From the NCBI GenBank assembly GCA_015143295.1, contig CM026562.1, forward strand, positions 8,460,041-8,524,040: 64,000 nucleotides of DNA. Reading direction: 5' to 3'. Of this stretch, positions 1 through 12,167 are shown piece after piece. The position numbers were made by a program, and so were the translations under genes. This DNA comes from Tetracentron sinense. Its lineage: Eukaryota > Streptophyta > Magnoliopsida > Trochodendrales > Trochodendraceae. The notes beneath the pieces were generated by a model. That model did no database searches. It saw only the letters and a program-made list of their open reading frames with translations, and was not told the DNA's origin. Position 1 is the first letter of the stretch. The number at the start of each line of letters is the position of its first letter.

Positions 1-1980
1 ACCATACTACCACAATGACACTTTGGGAGACTACAACTTGGGTCAGCATTTCTCTTTCTCATAATAACCACCCCCACCCTCCTCATGCTCTTACAAAATT
101 TGTATTTTATTTTGAGTTATTTTAAAGATCTCAAATGTTAGGATATCTCTTTATAATTTTAGTTTGTATTTACTATTCTTTAATTTGGTGAATTAAAATA
201 ATGTCATCTACACATAACATGTACTGAGGGACTTCCTCTTGATTATGAGTTATTAATTCATTTATAAATTAATGATGTAAAAACATTTGTCTTACGGCCA
301 ATTACTCTAATGGTAGTTGCATGTTGTATTTTATAGATGCCCTTATAAAACATGTATAGAGCAAACTTTACTTTCCAAAATAAAATTGATTCTTTATTAA
401 TAATAATAAAAGTTAAATATTCTTCCATAACCGGTTTAATAGTTGCAAATGCTAAAGCAATATGATTGTCTCTTAAAGAATGAGATTCGACTCCTTAGAT
501 TAATTAAATCAACAGTCCTAATTGTACATCATGACATTCCAATAAAAGAAACTTTGTGCTAAGGCAACATAAGTTCTTTTTTTCGACAAAAAATTCCATA
601 TGAGAAAAATGTGGTTTGACTTGACCAATAGCCTTATAATTTTCCCGGTTATTATCAAACTTTCCTTACATTACTGTATAGTAATTAGGGGTATCAATTT
701 TCCCTCCATTGTAGGTGTCTGACCATCTGTGGCCCACAAAAACAATGATTTATTTTGTATATAAAGCTCAAGAATCGGGGTAGGCCTATTTTTATAAAGC
801 TCGCCTACTTAGGTCAGGCCCAGGCCCATTAAATACCATGTATAGCTCGACCCACCCCATGGGTGTGAGTGTGTAAATATATATAGTCTCTCATCCATAT
901 GTTTTATTTGGGTTTTCACTAATTTATTGATCCTCGATTGGGAAGTATCAAAGTTAATCTCATTTATACACGATGTCTATAAGTATCTTGAAATATGTAT
1001 TCCTTGAGCTAAATGGTAATAGAGAATTTGGTTTTATGTTCTCTCTAGCTTTAGTAAACCAACCATGTTTAGCCCTTATTATGTAACATTTTGATCAGAG
1101 TAAAGTCTCATCTAAACAATTTGTGTCATCTAGTTAGGTATTTGTCACTAAATTATTTGGTGAGGTCATGTGAAAAAATTACATTAATTCTTTTGGACAA
1201 AGACTCTAGAGGACTAAAATTAAATTACCTATTGATCAAGCACTTAACCATGGTGAGCAAAAAAACATTGATAACAGTTCAGGATCAAATTATCGACTCA
1301 AAACACGTAGGAAAGTCCAATTGTAATTTTTTTTAATTGTCTATGAAGCTTCCTTCATGTTATGAGCAATAAAATTTGAGAAGGTAGGACATGCATCATC
1401 ATGCAAGAAGAACACAATACTCTCAAACATAGATGGAGTACTTTGCATAACAATGTGGAAATAATTGAAGATGTACGTTGACACCTCAATATTCTACAGC
1501 TTGATCATCATGCTTCTATTAGTGAGATTTTCACTTGGCTATCATGGTAAATGTGTGAAGTAACGTGTAATCGTTTTTTTGTTATGATATATTGGACATG
1601 TTCACTTCAAGTCATGGTTTTAATTATGATCCCATGTCTGCAAAACTTTTCGTCTTTGTTATCACAATTAACAAGGCATATTTTTCTTACCAAAAAAAGA
1701 CACCTGCAAACTATAATTGTTTATTTTATTTTCTTCCACAATTGAGTTATGCATCTTCAAGCACTAATTAATTGCTAACAAAGACTTCTAATTCCAACGG
1801 CGTTGTTACACCTTAATTTTTACAAGACGGATATTCTCTACTTTGCATTGATGAAAAAATTGGCTATATATATATATAATGTTATGCAATGCATCTATTA
1901 GTTTAGTAATGGTAAGTATTTAAACAGTTAACAATATAAATTATGTATATATGGAAGAGTCGGGATCTTGCGTGATAAAG
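1..1980. other. AT-rich intergenic DNA, no gene recognised
   Basis: No ORF here has protein character that I can recognise; the short ORFs look random. A GGCC/GGGC-rich patch at about 768-860 resembles the interior of GGGC-type hAT MITEs common in plants, but I could not find its ends. A short (TA)n run lies near 1867-1882. Confidence 0.5.
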
Positions 1981-1989
1981 AGGCAACCT

Positions 1990-2340
1990 ATGTGCAGCAT
2001 TTGTGGAATAATGTGAAAGAGATGACAATGACATTCTTGAGCTGCAAGCCATTATCAAAGGCTTTCAAGTCATGAGAAACTTTGGTTCCACTAAGCTATT
2101 AGTTTATCCTGACTCAAAATGGGTGGTAGAGGGCCTCAATGGTATTCTTGATTTCCCTTGGCATTGGTGAGGGGAGATAAGTAATGTACAGGCCTTTATT
2201 CGAGAATTTGAAGCGCACACTATTTCTCCCATATGACGCAATTGTCATATACTTTGCCAAAAGATCTCTTCCAGCTATAGCCAGGGAGGGATTTAGAGGA
2301 ATGACATGGAGGGTAGCCTGGCTGTTGTCTAGCAAACTCT
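1990..2340 (+). pseudogene. LINE RNase H-like domain remnant
   Basis: Conceptual translation of the plus strand gives an RNase H-like pattern of the RVT_3 type found near the end of plant LINE ORF2: an EL-x-AI helix, then LLVYPDSKWVVEGLN around 2095-2140 with the Asp-Ser catalytic strand, then a PW turn. After an in-frame stop and at least one frameshift, an AKRSLPAIAREGF segment near 2257-2300 fits the C-terminal part. The domain is broken by stops and cannot be active. No LINE reverse transcriptase is recognisable directly upstream, so this is a truncated relic. Assignment rests on motif similarity only. Confidence 0.45.
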
Positions 2341-2529
2341 TAGCTTCTATAATTTGCTCATTGAGGTTGCTGAACTTATTGAAACTTCACCGCTTTAAGC
2401 ATTTCTCGATATGAGCTTTTGGGCAAGCAAAACATTGGAGTACCTCTAACATAGATGGCTCATTCACTATTGATAATCTTTATGAATTCTAGACATTTAG
2501 TCCAAAAGTTGAAGAATTTGAAGGGTCGT

Positions 2530-2860
2530 TGACTCGAGGAAAGCACATCAGCAAGCGAGATGATATCAGAAGAATGATCTGAGATTCTCGGGGACATGAA
2601 ATTTGACAATGATGCTACAAAACCATCAAATCACATGTTATTGATTAAAACTCTATCAAGTTTCAATTAGATACAACTAGGGCCAATGACTCTATTGGAC
2701 CAAGTGAACTCGAGTCCTATGCATTTCCAATCAAAGGCCCCCAAAGTATCTAAGAAAGCATTGAAGATGTTGGACACGTTCAAGCAAAATCTTATCCCAC
2801 CAATTTTTTCATTTTGATTCCTTACTCATTAAAATCTCTGAGGAGGATCCAAGGTTCAAA
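2530..2860 (-). pseudogene. L1-type LINE endonuclease (EEP) remnant
   Basis: Minus-strand translation shows the apurinic endonuclease fold signature of plant L1 elements: PW-x-L-x-DFN near 2855, then EFTWSN followed by LKLDRVLIN around 2640-2700, and finally the ISDHS motif near 2560. These correspond to the DFN, TWSN, LDR and SDH blocks of EEP endonucleases. At least two in-frame stops and a frameshift are present. It runs opposite to the RNase H remnant at 1990-2340, so the two are separate insertions or one rearranged copy. Confidence 0.6.
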
Positions 2861-2869
2861 CCTACCAGT

Positions 2870-3237
2870 AGTGAGAAGTTGTTGTCATAGCAATCTTCTC
2901 TCACTTTCCATATTAGAGTTTGCTTGGTTTTAGGAGTTTAGGAAAGTTAGACCCCTTATTTTTACCTCAATAACTAATTCGAAGCGAAAATTTTGAACAT
3001 GTAGGACGGATAGTACATATAGATGTCTGTGTGTGATTGTATCTATGTTCAGAGGTGGTGATTGGTGGTAGATATGACATCTTAGGAAATTTTTGTGGTT
3101 TTTGTAAGTGAATAAAATTTAGTCTTTCGGAAACCAACCTTTATCGGTAGTAATTGTAGGAGTTTACCTCGCTAATCCCCAGCTTCAAGGGCATTGACTA
3201 AAAGTATGTCTCTTTTTAATTTTAGAAAAACAGTTCT
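2870..3237. other. Intergenic, nothing recognised
   Basis: AT-rich sequence between the LINE endonuclease remnant and the outer end of the decayed copia LTR. I see no coding or structural signal. Confidence 0.4.
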
Positions 3238-5425
3238 TGTGGGGGCATACATCGAATCCCAAGATCTGACTATAGTTCTAATTGATTTTATTTAATGAAG
3301 GATAAAATAACAATCACTTTTGCGACTTTGAAATTGATAAGTCTATTCCACGGCTCGAATGATAGAATGCTACCTGCAAAACTTCGCAAGTGAAAAGTCT
3401 CATTCGCGATTCACACGAACCTTCTTTAATCCTCTAAAGCTTTTCTCTAATGGAAGTTACGGCCCTTCTAATTCAAGCTCTATGATATTTTATTCTTTTC
3501 TTGAATTCCAGATCTTTTCTTGAATTCAAGATCTTTTCTAATATTATTCAAGATCCAAACTAAAACCAAGAGAATAGAATGAGAGAGATTACCTTACAAC
3601 TTCCAAAGGAGGGAGAGGGGGGCGTGAACTATTGGAGAGAGAGAAAAAAAAATGTTGGAGATTGATTGTGGCCAAGGGGTGGACGTCCCACCCTATATAC
3701 AGCCTTCTTGGATTGCCTACTTGCAATCCAAGACTCCTCTCTCTTATCCTAATCCAATTAGAATTCCCTCAAAAAGATTCCTTAATGATAATTTCTAATT
3801 AATTAGGATTTATCTTAATAAGAAACCAACCTTATCCATTCCTATTTATTAGGAGAAGCAATTAGTAACTTACTAATGCAATCCCTACTTAATAAGGAAT
3901 CATTAGTAACAAACTAATACAATCTCTACTTAATAGGGAATCATTAGTAACAAACTAATCCAATCCCTGCTTAATAGGAAATCATTAATTAGCAATCAAG
4001 CAATCTAATCTATATCTAATAGGAGATAAGATAACAAACTAATTAAAAGGATAATGTCCACCATGAAGTGGGCGTCCCACCCTAGGTGGGTCCCACTTCC
4101 ACATGCCCCATTAAGAGTTTCAAACTCTTGTTGGTCAAGTTTTGATCTTTATCAAAATCCTCTATGGGTCTTACCTATATGGTTAATCACATCTTATGTG
4201 ATTTCACCTATTAGAGCTTCACTATACCATATAGTGATATACATAGAGAAATTAATTAATTAAATTAAAAGCTTTAAGAAGATCCTAGTGTGTGGGATCT
4301 AAAGGGATCTCCTATTCCTGGTTGTGGGACTAAGTGCTTAACCTTTTTGGTTAAAGCCTTGTTACTAAGAAACACTTTCCTATAATACCATTAGGAATAT
4401 AGAATATCATCTAAGTCTCAATACTTCTACTAATCACAATAATGTCCATTAACACAATGTTACTAACCCCAAGAAATTAGAGAATTACTTGCAGGTATTT
4501 TCTATTACAAGATTTGTTTACAGATGCGTCCTTCCACTTTTAATATTGTTATAAGCTTACGAGAGACAATATCTTATATTGTCTGTAATTCATAGCTTAT
4601 AATGAGAACTTTTTCTCTTTGATACTTTTAGTCAAACTTAGACTTTCAAAATTATTTTTGAAATTCCTTAAAATAAATAATTATTATTATTATATTCTTT
4701 TTACATAGAAAATAAATTTCTCGATAAAACCATTTCATCGATAAATACTAGCACTGGTTTTCCAAGTCCGGTTTAACAAGTATCAACTCAATATAAATTA
4801 CTCTAGAAGAGTAGTGGAATCCTTGTTAAGTGTACACACATTTCTTCTAGTATAACGTACATAACCCAACGAGCCCGTATTTAGTCTGGTGTGTTAGACA
4901 TTGATGATTAGTTATATCAAAGCTATATAGACAAATACTAGAGAAGATGTCGACCTCTCAGGTTAAGGACAATCTGTCAAATAGACTACCCTAAACATAT
5001 AGACAATATATTTCTAAGGGTATCCACTGAGCGATCCAGTTGCAATATAAGTACTTCTTAGTTATATCCACATCTTAGTCAAGAAACCCTTCTCTCAGTG
5101 ATTGAGAATTCATCACTCCATCATATGGGACTAACAATTTGTAAGTTAATTATAGGAATACATTGTCCAAATGTATCCTAAATAACTTAGAATAATTCTA
5201 GATCTACAAGGAATCGGAAAATCATATCTCCTTAGCAATTAGTTAAAAACTAATTAGATGGTTTTCCTACAATGTTACCTAAGGGACAAAGTATTCTCAT
5301 CTAATGAGATACTTTTTATATGTTACCCAATGTAGAAGACAATGTGTGAATGTAAAATATACTTTTATTAATAAAGTAGACTAATAAAATTCCGGAATGA
5401 GTTTTGTGGGCATAAATGTCTAACA
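3238..5425 (-). repeat. 3' LTR of the decayed copia element
   Basis: On the minus strand the LTR starts TGTTAGACATTTATGCCC at 5425, right after a purine-rich tract (AGTGAGAGAT) that follows the end of RNase H. A TATA-like CTATATA lies near 3690-3700 on the minus strand, followed by a CT-rich leader, as expected for the U3/R junction. The outer end is set at 3238 from a TG on the plus strand (TGTGGGGGCATAC). That end is uncertain because the partner LTR is missing and no target duplication can be checked. Confidence 0.5.
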
Positions 5426-5439
5426 ATCTCTCACTTGCA

Positions 5440-6618
5440 CTCAAAGTCAATCTCCTATGTATCTAATACCCATCGTCTCTAATATTTCTCAAACATCTTC
5501 TGAGGAAGAGCTTTAGTAAACGGGTTTGCCACATTATCCGCTGACGCAATCTTGGATAACTCGATGTCTCCTCTCTTAACAATGTCTCGAATCAGATGGA
5601 ATCTCCTTTCAATGTGCTTAGTCTTCTGATGTGCTTTAGGCTCTATGGCTTGAGCTACTGCACCACTATTATCACAATAAAGTGTGATAGAAGATTCAAT
5701 CGAGGAAACAACACCAAGTTCAATAATGAACTTCCTTATTCATACTGCTTCATTTGCAGTATCACATGCGACAATGTACTCTGCTTCAGTTGTTGAGTCA
5801 GCAATTGTTGTTTGCTTGCAACTCATTTCCCAAGAGTAAAGAAAAATCCTAAGGTGGATTTTCTATCATCTATATCTGCCTAAAAATCTGAATCTATGTA
5901 CCCTACAACAGTCAAATCTTCTCCACTGTAAACCAAACAGTGATGCATAGTCCTCCTCAAATACTTGAAAATGTGTTTAACTGTTGTCTAATGCTGAGGA
6001 CCCGGGTTTGATTGATATCTACTCACGATACTCACTGCATGACAAATATCAGGTCTTGTGCACAACATAGCATATATGAGACTTCCCACTGCTGATGCAT
6101 ATGGGCAATGGCTCATCTGCTCTCTTTCATCATCAGTCTTTGGAGACTTTGATTTGGAGAGACTAATTCCATGCCTAAAGGGTAATATCCCTTTCTTGAA
6201 ATTTTTCATGCTATATTTAAGCAAGATCTTGTCAATATAATTGACTTGGGACAATCTCAGCATCCTTTTCTTACGATATCTAAACAATTTAAGACCAAGA
6301 ATATAGGAGGCTTCACTAAGGTCTTTCATAGCAAAGTTACAGGACAACCAGATTTTGACAGTCGATAACATTCTTACATCATTCCCAATGAGTAGAATAT
6401 CATCTACATAAAGAACTAAAAAAATTATTGCACTCTCACTGACCTTTTTGCACACACATGCCTCATCCATGTTTTGATGAAAACCAAATGATTTGATTGA
6501 TTCATCAAAACGAATGTTCCAACTCCGAGAAGCTTGCTTAAGACCATATATGGATTTTATTAATTTGCATACTTTATTATTTTGGCTATGGAGTTCAAAA
6601 CCTTCGGACTGGTCCATA
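5440..6618 (-). pseudogene. Copia pol remnant: C-terminal RT and RNase H
   Basis: The open part (6617-5988) contains KLIKSIYGLKQASRSW, the conserved copia RT block, and the polymerase box YVDDILLIGND. Below 5988 the frame continues with stops into RNase H: a DSD strand, DDRKST, then YCDNSGAVAQ and a KTKHIERRFHLIRD stretch around 5560-5680. This is the downstream half of the pol interrupted at 6623/12168 by LTR-1. Several nonsense codons are visible (before TTVKH and in the DSDF region), so it is non-functional. Lineage within copia was not resolved; it resembles plant elements whose Gag starts MNPLSKIL. Confidence 0.85.
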
Positions 6619-7607
6619 TAAATTGTAGAACCTCAAATCTCACAGTCACTGCTCATGTGAATAGGGTAGTGAATAGTGCCTTACATAGTACATGTAAAGG
6701 CCTAAAGCCTCCCATGAGTCCTTGGTTTGAGGCAAGTGAAGTGAGGGTTGCGTGTATGTGTGGAGTCTCAAAATAAGAGTATAAGAATACTCTAAGTATC
6801 TAAAAACATAAGGTATAAAATAACCTAAGTGTGTTTAGAACCCCGGTAACCAAGTTCACAATGTTGTGAATAATGTCAGGGCACTTGGGTTGAAGGCCAA
6901 AAGCCTTCTTGTATTGTTACGATGTTATGAAAAAGGATAAGAAAGAGTTTTACCTTGAGTTTAATTGAGTAGGAATGTGTGTGGTGTATGTTCGGGGTGT
7001 CGAAACAAAGAATATGAAATACTCTTAAGTCATTGGGAGTTTAAGCAAAAAGTATGCATTACTCGAGGTATGTGGGTGATAAAGCAAAGAGAAAAATTAC
7101 TCGAAGCAATTGGGTTGTGTTAGTGTGCAAATAAAGGATATAAGAAATACTTCAAGCATTTCGAATGGTAAGAACAAAAGGTGGAAAATGTTTTAAGTGT
7201 CAAAAAGAGGGATATGAAATAACCTCAACTTTAAGTAGCTCTTGTTTTCTCACTATCGATTGGAATCGAGCGATTATTGAATTTTCGGAAAGGTATTGAA
7301 ACACTCTTCAAGGTTTATGTTAATCATTTTTCTAGATTTTGAGTCGGGATTAAGTTAAAAGTTGGATTTCCGGAGTCGAGGTCTGCTAAAAATCTGGGCT
7401 GTTGAAACCCATTTCCAGACCAGTTAGCTTTAATACCCATTTAGGTAATTAAAAACTCAGGATTAAGATTTTTCTATTAGACACAAAATTGTTTCTCTTT
7501 TAATGATGAGTTCAACACAAGTTGAATCGTCAAAATCTGATAAGTGAGTCAAAAGTTATGGCTAAAATACCAAAGCATAAAAAAATTTGAAAACTTTCTG
7601 TTGCAAG

Positions 7608-7800
7608 TACGAACGTTTGTAAACAACCTATGAACGATCGTAGAAGTGCTACGAACGTTCGTAGAGTCCTAAAAACTGGGTAAACTCTCTAAAAAACTTA
7701 AGATCGATCGTAGGAGGCCTATGAATGATCGTAAGCGCGCGAATTAGTTTTAAAATAGCGGGATTTTTGGGGGTTTTACCCTCTTGGCTTATAAATACCC
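7608..7800 (+). promoter_or_regulatory. LTR-1 promoter: palindrome array plus TATA-like box
   Basis: Five roughly 14-16 bp palindromic or near-palindromic units lie between 7608 and 7737. They include the perfect palindrome CTACGAACGTTCGTAG at 7649-7664 and CTATGAACGATCGTAG at 7629-7644. The array ends about 50 bp before TTATAAATACCC at 7789-7800. Upstream, at 7511-7540, is a block (TTCAACACAAGTTGAATCG) also found in LTR-2 and LTR-3. The position suggests upstream activating sites; this is inference. Confidence 0.5.
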
Positions 7801-8954
7801 ACCCAAATTGGGGGTTTTGGGTTATCAATATCTAAGAAGGAGTTTGGGAGAAAGAAGGAAGGAAATCTAGGGTTTCAAAGAGGGGTTTTCATTGGGTTTA
7901 AGGAGGAGCTCAAATCCTTACTTCCCAAGCTTCTACAAGCTTGGATCTCACTACCACGCGCCATTAGAGCTCTGATCTTCTTTCTTGAAGCTTGGATTCA
8001 CTTCCACAAGGGTTCTCAAGTCTTCCTAACTCTTTTCCCTAGAATTTTCAAGGTAGATACATTCAACTAACATTCATTGCTATGATCCATTGATATGTGA
8101 GTTCTTTTCTTGTAGAAGTAAGATGTAAACCATGTGTTGAGATGAAACTTAAGTTGATTTAGCTATTTTTATAAATCATCTATTTCAAGTAAGATGTAAA
8201 GTATAATTTTGACAAACTAGCTTTATCATGAACTATGGCTTGATAGTATGATAAGATGCTTAGTTGTTGGAGTAAATAATGGTTAATACCGTGTATGTGA
8301 TATGTTATGCTATACTATGCGATGCTATACTATTCTAAGTAACCCATGTATAAGCTAGGCTAAGTAACCCATATTTATGCTACACTATGCCAAGTTACGC
8401 TAAGTGAACCATGTATATGATACGGAATCTTGAGAAACTAAGATATATAGTCGTATAGGGTATGCTATTGAATGAAATGGTTTAAATGATGTACTATGGT
8501 TTCCTCACTTATCATGATAGTATATTCAAGATTTTGGAAAAATGATATTTTTACCTTAAAAGTAAGCTTGTAATGATGGTTTGACGAAATAGACTAAGTA
8601 GTCATGTATATACGCTATGTCTTCTTCCCAAATTAAGTCTTATGATATGTTTCAATGTTCTTACCTTATGATGCTCACCGTACTCTATGATGCTCACAAT
8701 GCTCTATACTTTGTATTCAATGTTTTTAAATACTTTATATGATGATTATGATGTTCACAATTACTCCATGATGCTCACAAGCACTAAGCACATGTATGGG
8801 GGTATTTTAAGATGTATTATAAGACTCATGAGTACAAGGACCATAAGATCAAGTTATAAGAAATAAGAAATAAAGTTTTAAGAAAGATAAGAAAGTTCAT
8901 AAGAAGGAAATACAAGCTCATAAGGAAAGAAGTAAGAAGCGTAAAGTATGAAAG

Positions 8955-9030
8955 GATGTTAGTATACTATGACTAGGTACAGGCATTAAAATCTGTTTCC
9001 AAGAATATGAGAGGATACTAGTATAGTATG
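8955..9030 (+). repeat. Left part of LTR-1 minisatellite
   Basis: Units of the type TACTAGTATACTATGACCAGG followed by a gap and TCTGTTTCCAAG. The array is interrupted by LTR-2 at 9031 and resumes at 11293. Two units lie here, the second cut by the insertion. Confidence 0.65.
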
Positions 9031-9698
9031 TGTCGCGCCCCAAAATACCCCCTAGGAGTTAAGGGATACTTTAGGTGAGACTATACATACCTGCCAAACC
9101 ATCCTGTAATGAACAAGGTTAAACATGATATAATAGACTAATAATCAAAGTGCGGAGACTACAACATGAATGCGGAAACGGGAACTAACTTTTTCTTTTC
9201 TTCTATAACTCCAAAATAGTATTCCAAGTGAAAGTTACATAACATATCAAGTTAAAGGTGGACAGGCCCACCTATCAAAATATCAAAATATACAAAATAA
9301 CTCTCTCGTATTCTCCTCTTAACAATAGTCGAGGTATGGCCACACGTCCAAATCCCTATCCTCCTGGGACTGCAACGGGATAGGTGGCTCCCTCTCCTCT
9401 ACGTACTCTTTCTCGACCCAAGGCTCAGAGTCGAGGACATCCACGAAACCTGTCGACATAAAAGTACGGATGAGCATGAAATACTCAGCGAGTACAAGCT
9501 AACCATAGCAATAACAATAGCATAACCACAGTGAACACAATATAAGATATTGATTAATAATTATCGTGACATGCGTGCATGAATGCGAAAACTCTAGTAA
9601 AACTCATGTTCAAAAACTTTTTTCATGCCTCGGTCTTGCTTGTGAAAATCATGCATGTGTGTCTGTCTTGTTTGGGATTTCATGTCTTGACTTGTATA

Positions 9699-9890
9699 CT
9701 TGTGAGCCAGAGGCTAGCACCCGCACATCCCTGGGCTACCAACCTCCTTGATATTTCCTTCACTTGTGAGCCAGAGGCTAGTACCCTTCACTTGAGCTAC
9801 CAACCTCCTTGACATGTAATTATTTCATTTTCTTGTGAGCCAGAGGCTAGTACCCTTCACTTGGGCTACCAACCTCCTTGACATATGCTT
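9699..9890. repeat. Three-unit tandem repeat in LTR-2
   Basis: Three copies, about 65 bp apart, of a unit containing TGTGAGCCAGAGGCTAG, then CTACCAACCTCCTTGA. It occupies a mid-LTR position comparable to the minisatellites of LTR-1 and LTR-3, although the unit sequences are unrelated. Confidence 0.75.
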
Positions 9891-10793
9891 GTTTCCTTGT
9901 TTGATTTATCATATACAAATACTCTTGGAAAACCCGGTTCATACATGCATGCGTGCTTGTATGCTTGTCAATAGTGGCAACTACGATGACATGTATGACA
10001 TGAAGGATAGTGCATCGCAATTCAATTCATAGTATAAGCATGTGAGAATTTGGGTAATCTACATGGCATTTGGTCAATTCATCATTTTTAAGAACAATTA
10101 CATAAGGCATACTTCCATTTTCTTCATTTAATTCATTTACTCCTAGTTTAGGCATTTTATGAAACATCCGGTGTACAACATTCCTTCGTAGTTTCATTTA
10201 CTCTTTTTAGTACATACTTTCCATCACATCATCAAGGTAGGTTCATTATTCGTAGAGTGTCCTTCCACCATTTTCCATTTCACACAACACCCATTCGGCA
10301 TCCAATCGCCTCAATCACCATTCATCCATACATCACAACATCCATTTTTATCTTGTTTACATTTTAAGGGGAATAGCATATTTTAAAAGGAGGAAATCAT
10401 GAAATCAAGAATCATCATTTAAAATGGGAAAAACTAGGTTATGGCTAAGGGAGTTAGTAGGGTGTACTAACCTTGAATCGAAGCTTGATCTTGGGTGGAA
10501 ACCCTTGATTGAAGCTCCAACTTGGAAGAAGAGAACCCTTGCTTGAAAGGTGCTTGATTTGAGGAAGAAAATCCTTGAGGAGTACCTTGGGAACGCTACC
10601 CTGGCTTGAGAAAGACTCCCCCACGAGCTTGAGGCTTGGCTTGGAGAAATCTCAAGCTAAAGGGATGATTATGGGTCTTGAAACCCTTGATTTCTTCTCT
10701 CACAATGATGCCCTAGGAAAACCCTCTTCTCCTCTCTCCTTTTCTCTCTAAAATTCTCTAAGGATGGTGTGTGGGGACCAAATGCCCGAGCAA

Positions 10794-11155
10794 GGCTTAT
10801 AGAGCCAAGGGTTTAATGCTCAAAAGACAAAAAAGCCCTTAATGAAATTTCTGCAAAACATGATATACCGATCGATCGGTGGTTAAGACCGAGCGATCGG
10901 TCGCCTACCGAGCGACCGGTGTTTTGACCGGGCGATCCGTCAAAAACATGCTCTCTGGAATTTTTTCACATACAAAAAAATTAACCAGTTGATAGCTACC
11001 GATCGATCGGTTGTGGACCGACCGATCGCTAATAATGACCGAGCGATTGGTTGTGAACCGATCAATCCCTAGCGATCGGTGTTCTGCAGGTTCCATTTAT
11101 TTTGACCATATTTTTTGACTCGTTCGTCGGATTTTGACGATTCAACTTGCGTTGA
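10794..11155 (-). promoter_or_regulatory. LTR-2 promoter: TATA-like box and palindrome array
   Basis: On the minus strand the order is a block also found in LTR-1 and LTR-3 (11124-11155), a palindrome array at 11083-10864, then CTCTATAAGCC at 10805-10794. Units include ACCGATCGATCGGT at 10867, ACCGAGCGATCGGT and a second ACCGATCGATCGGT near 10999. The spacer containing CTCTCTGGAA, CATACAAAAA and CCAGTTGATAGCTACCGATC (10950-11015) closely resembles the matching part of the SIRE-like LTR at 26618-26675. Confidence 0.5.
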
Positions 11156-11292
11156 ATTCTTCTTTCGAAAAAGAACATTTTTGGTATTTCAGAATTTTCA
11201 ATTTCTCCCTTATTTATTAATTAGACTACGTGAAAGACCAATTGGGTATGAAAGTGTTATTCATTAAATATGGAAAAGTTTGGGGTGCTACA

Positions 11293-11510
11293 CTATGACC
11301 AGGTACGAGTACTAGTGTCTGTCTCCAAGTAAAATAAAGAATATGAAAGAATACTAGTGTACTATGTTCAGGTATGGGCACTATCATCTATTTCCATGAA
11401 AGCAAGTTCACAAGAAATTCACAAAGAAGTTAACAATAAAGTAAAAGAAGATGCTAGTATACTATGACCAGGTACTGATACTAATATCTGTCTCAAATTA
11501 AGTACAAGAT
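11293..11510 (+). repeat. Right part of LTR-1 minisatellite
   Basis: Continues the array interrupted at 9030: three further diverged units with ACTATGACCAGGTAC-like cores followed by CTGTCTCCAAG-like ends, spaced about 70-110 bp. Confidence 0.65.
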
Positions 11511-12167
11511 AAGTGAAAAGAATGATCTCATAAGCTAAAAACTTCATAAGATGCATAAGGAACTCACAAGATCTTGAACTACGTTTTGTTAAAGCATGAA
11601 CTTAAAGTATGAGTTAAAGTATGATTTCTGAGATTATGCAATTGTTATCTTGTTTTAACTTCCATACTTTGATTATGCATATGTTATGATGAACTGTATC
11701 ATGTATGACATGTTAATTTATTGTAACATGGTTAGTTAGTAGTATGTATATGTTGAGTATTCAATATTCAGCCGAATTGTTATTTCGATAGGTTCCAGGT
11801 GGGATGATCATGCTACAAAACCAAGGGTCCAGTAAGAGCTTGCTAGGAATCAGCATGCAGATGATAGGGGCCTCGACATATGGCCTTATGGGTGAGTTTT
11901 GAGAGAGAGAGTGACATGTATTTTGGGATTTTGTTTTAGGGATTTTCATATAGGCTTGAATTAGTAACTCAAGTGTTGGACCTTTTATACATATTGTAGT
12001 TTTTATTTAGTCTTGTATCTATGTTAACACTTGGAAGAACTTTTGTATAAAAGAAATTTTTAGGTTCTCTATTTGTCATGCCTTATATACGTTTTGCAGG
12101 ATGGTTTCAAGTATAAGTCACGTTGCCAAAGTCTCATTTCTCCTAGGTGGGATTTTGGGGCGTTACA

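Larger units (their letters stand above)
9031..11292 (-). mobile_element. LTR-2: gypsy-like solo LTR nested in LTR-1
   Basis: The plus strand begins TGTCGCGCCCCAAAATACCC and ends TTGGGGTGCTACA. The start is the reverse complement of the LTR-1 3' end type, so LTR-2 lies on the minus strand. Flanks are GTATG (9026-9030) and CTATG (11293-11297), 4 of 5 identical. It landed in the LTR-1 minisatellite; the interrupted unit is restored on removal. Length is 2262 bp. It carries its own three-unit tandem repeat, a minus-strand TATA-like CTCTATAAGCC near 10794-10805 and a palindrome array behind it. No coding region. Confidence 0.75.
6624..12167 (+). mobile_element. LTR-1: large gypsy-like solo LTR carrying nested LTR-2
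   Basis: It begins TGTAGAACCTC and ends GGGGCGTTACA, flanked by a perfect 5-bp duplication TAAAT (6619-6623 and 12168-12172). Removing the nested 9031-11292 insertion and one 5-bp duplication leaves about 3.28 kb. It has a TATA-like TTATAAATACC at about 7789 preceded by palindromic units, no coding capacity, and a mid-LTR minisatellite. The ends and size fit a solo LTR of the large Del/Tekay-like gypsy type; this family call is an inference since no internal region survives. It sits inside copia pol. Confidence 0.75.

Noticed and set aside
2114..2335. 73-aa ORF on the minus strand
   Set aside because: Antisense shadow of the LINE RNase H-like remnant on the plus strand.
7608..11086. Regular CGATCG palindromes as a CRISPR array, bacterial contamination or integron sites
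   Set aside because: Spacing is irregular, spacers are not unique, and all arrays lie inside plant LTRs with target duplications.
10905..11096. 63-aa minus ORF rich in DR/RS pairs
   Set aside because: Same cause: translation of the palindrome array in LTR-2.
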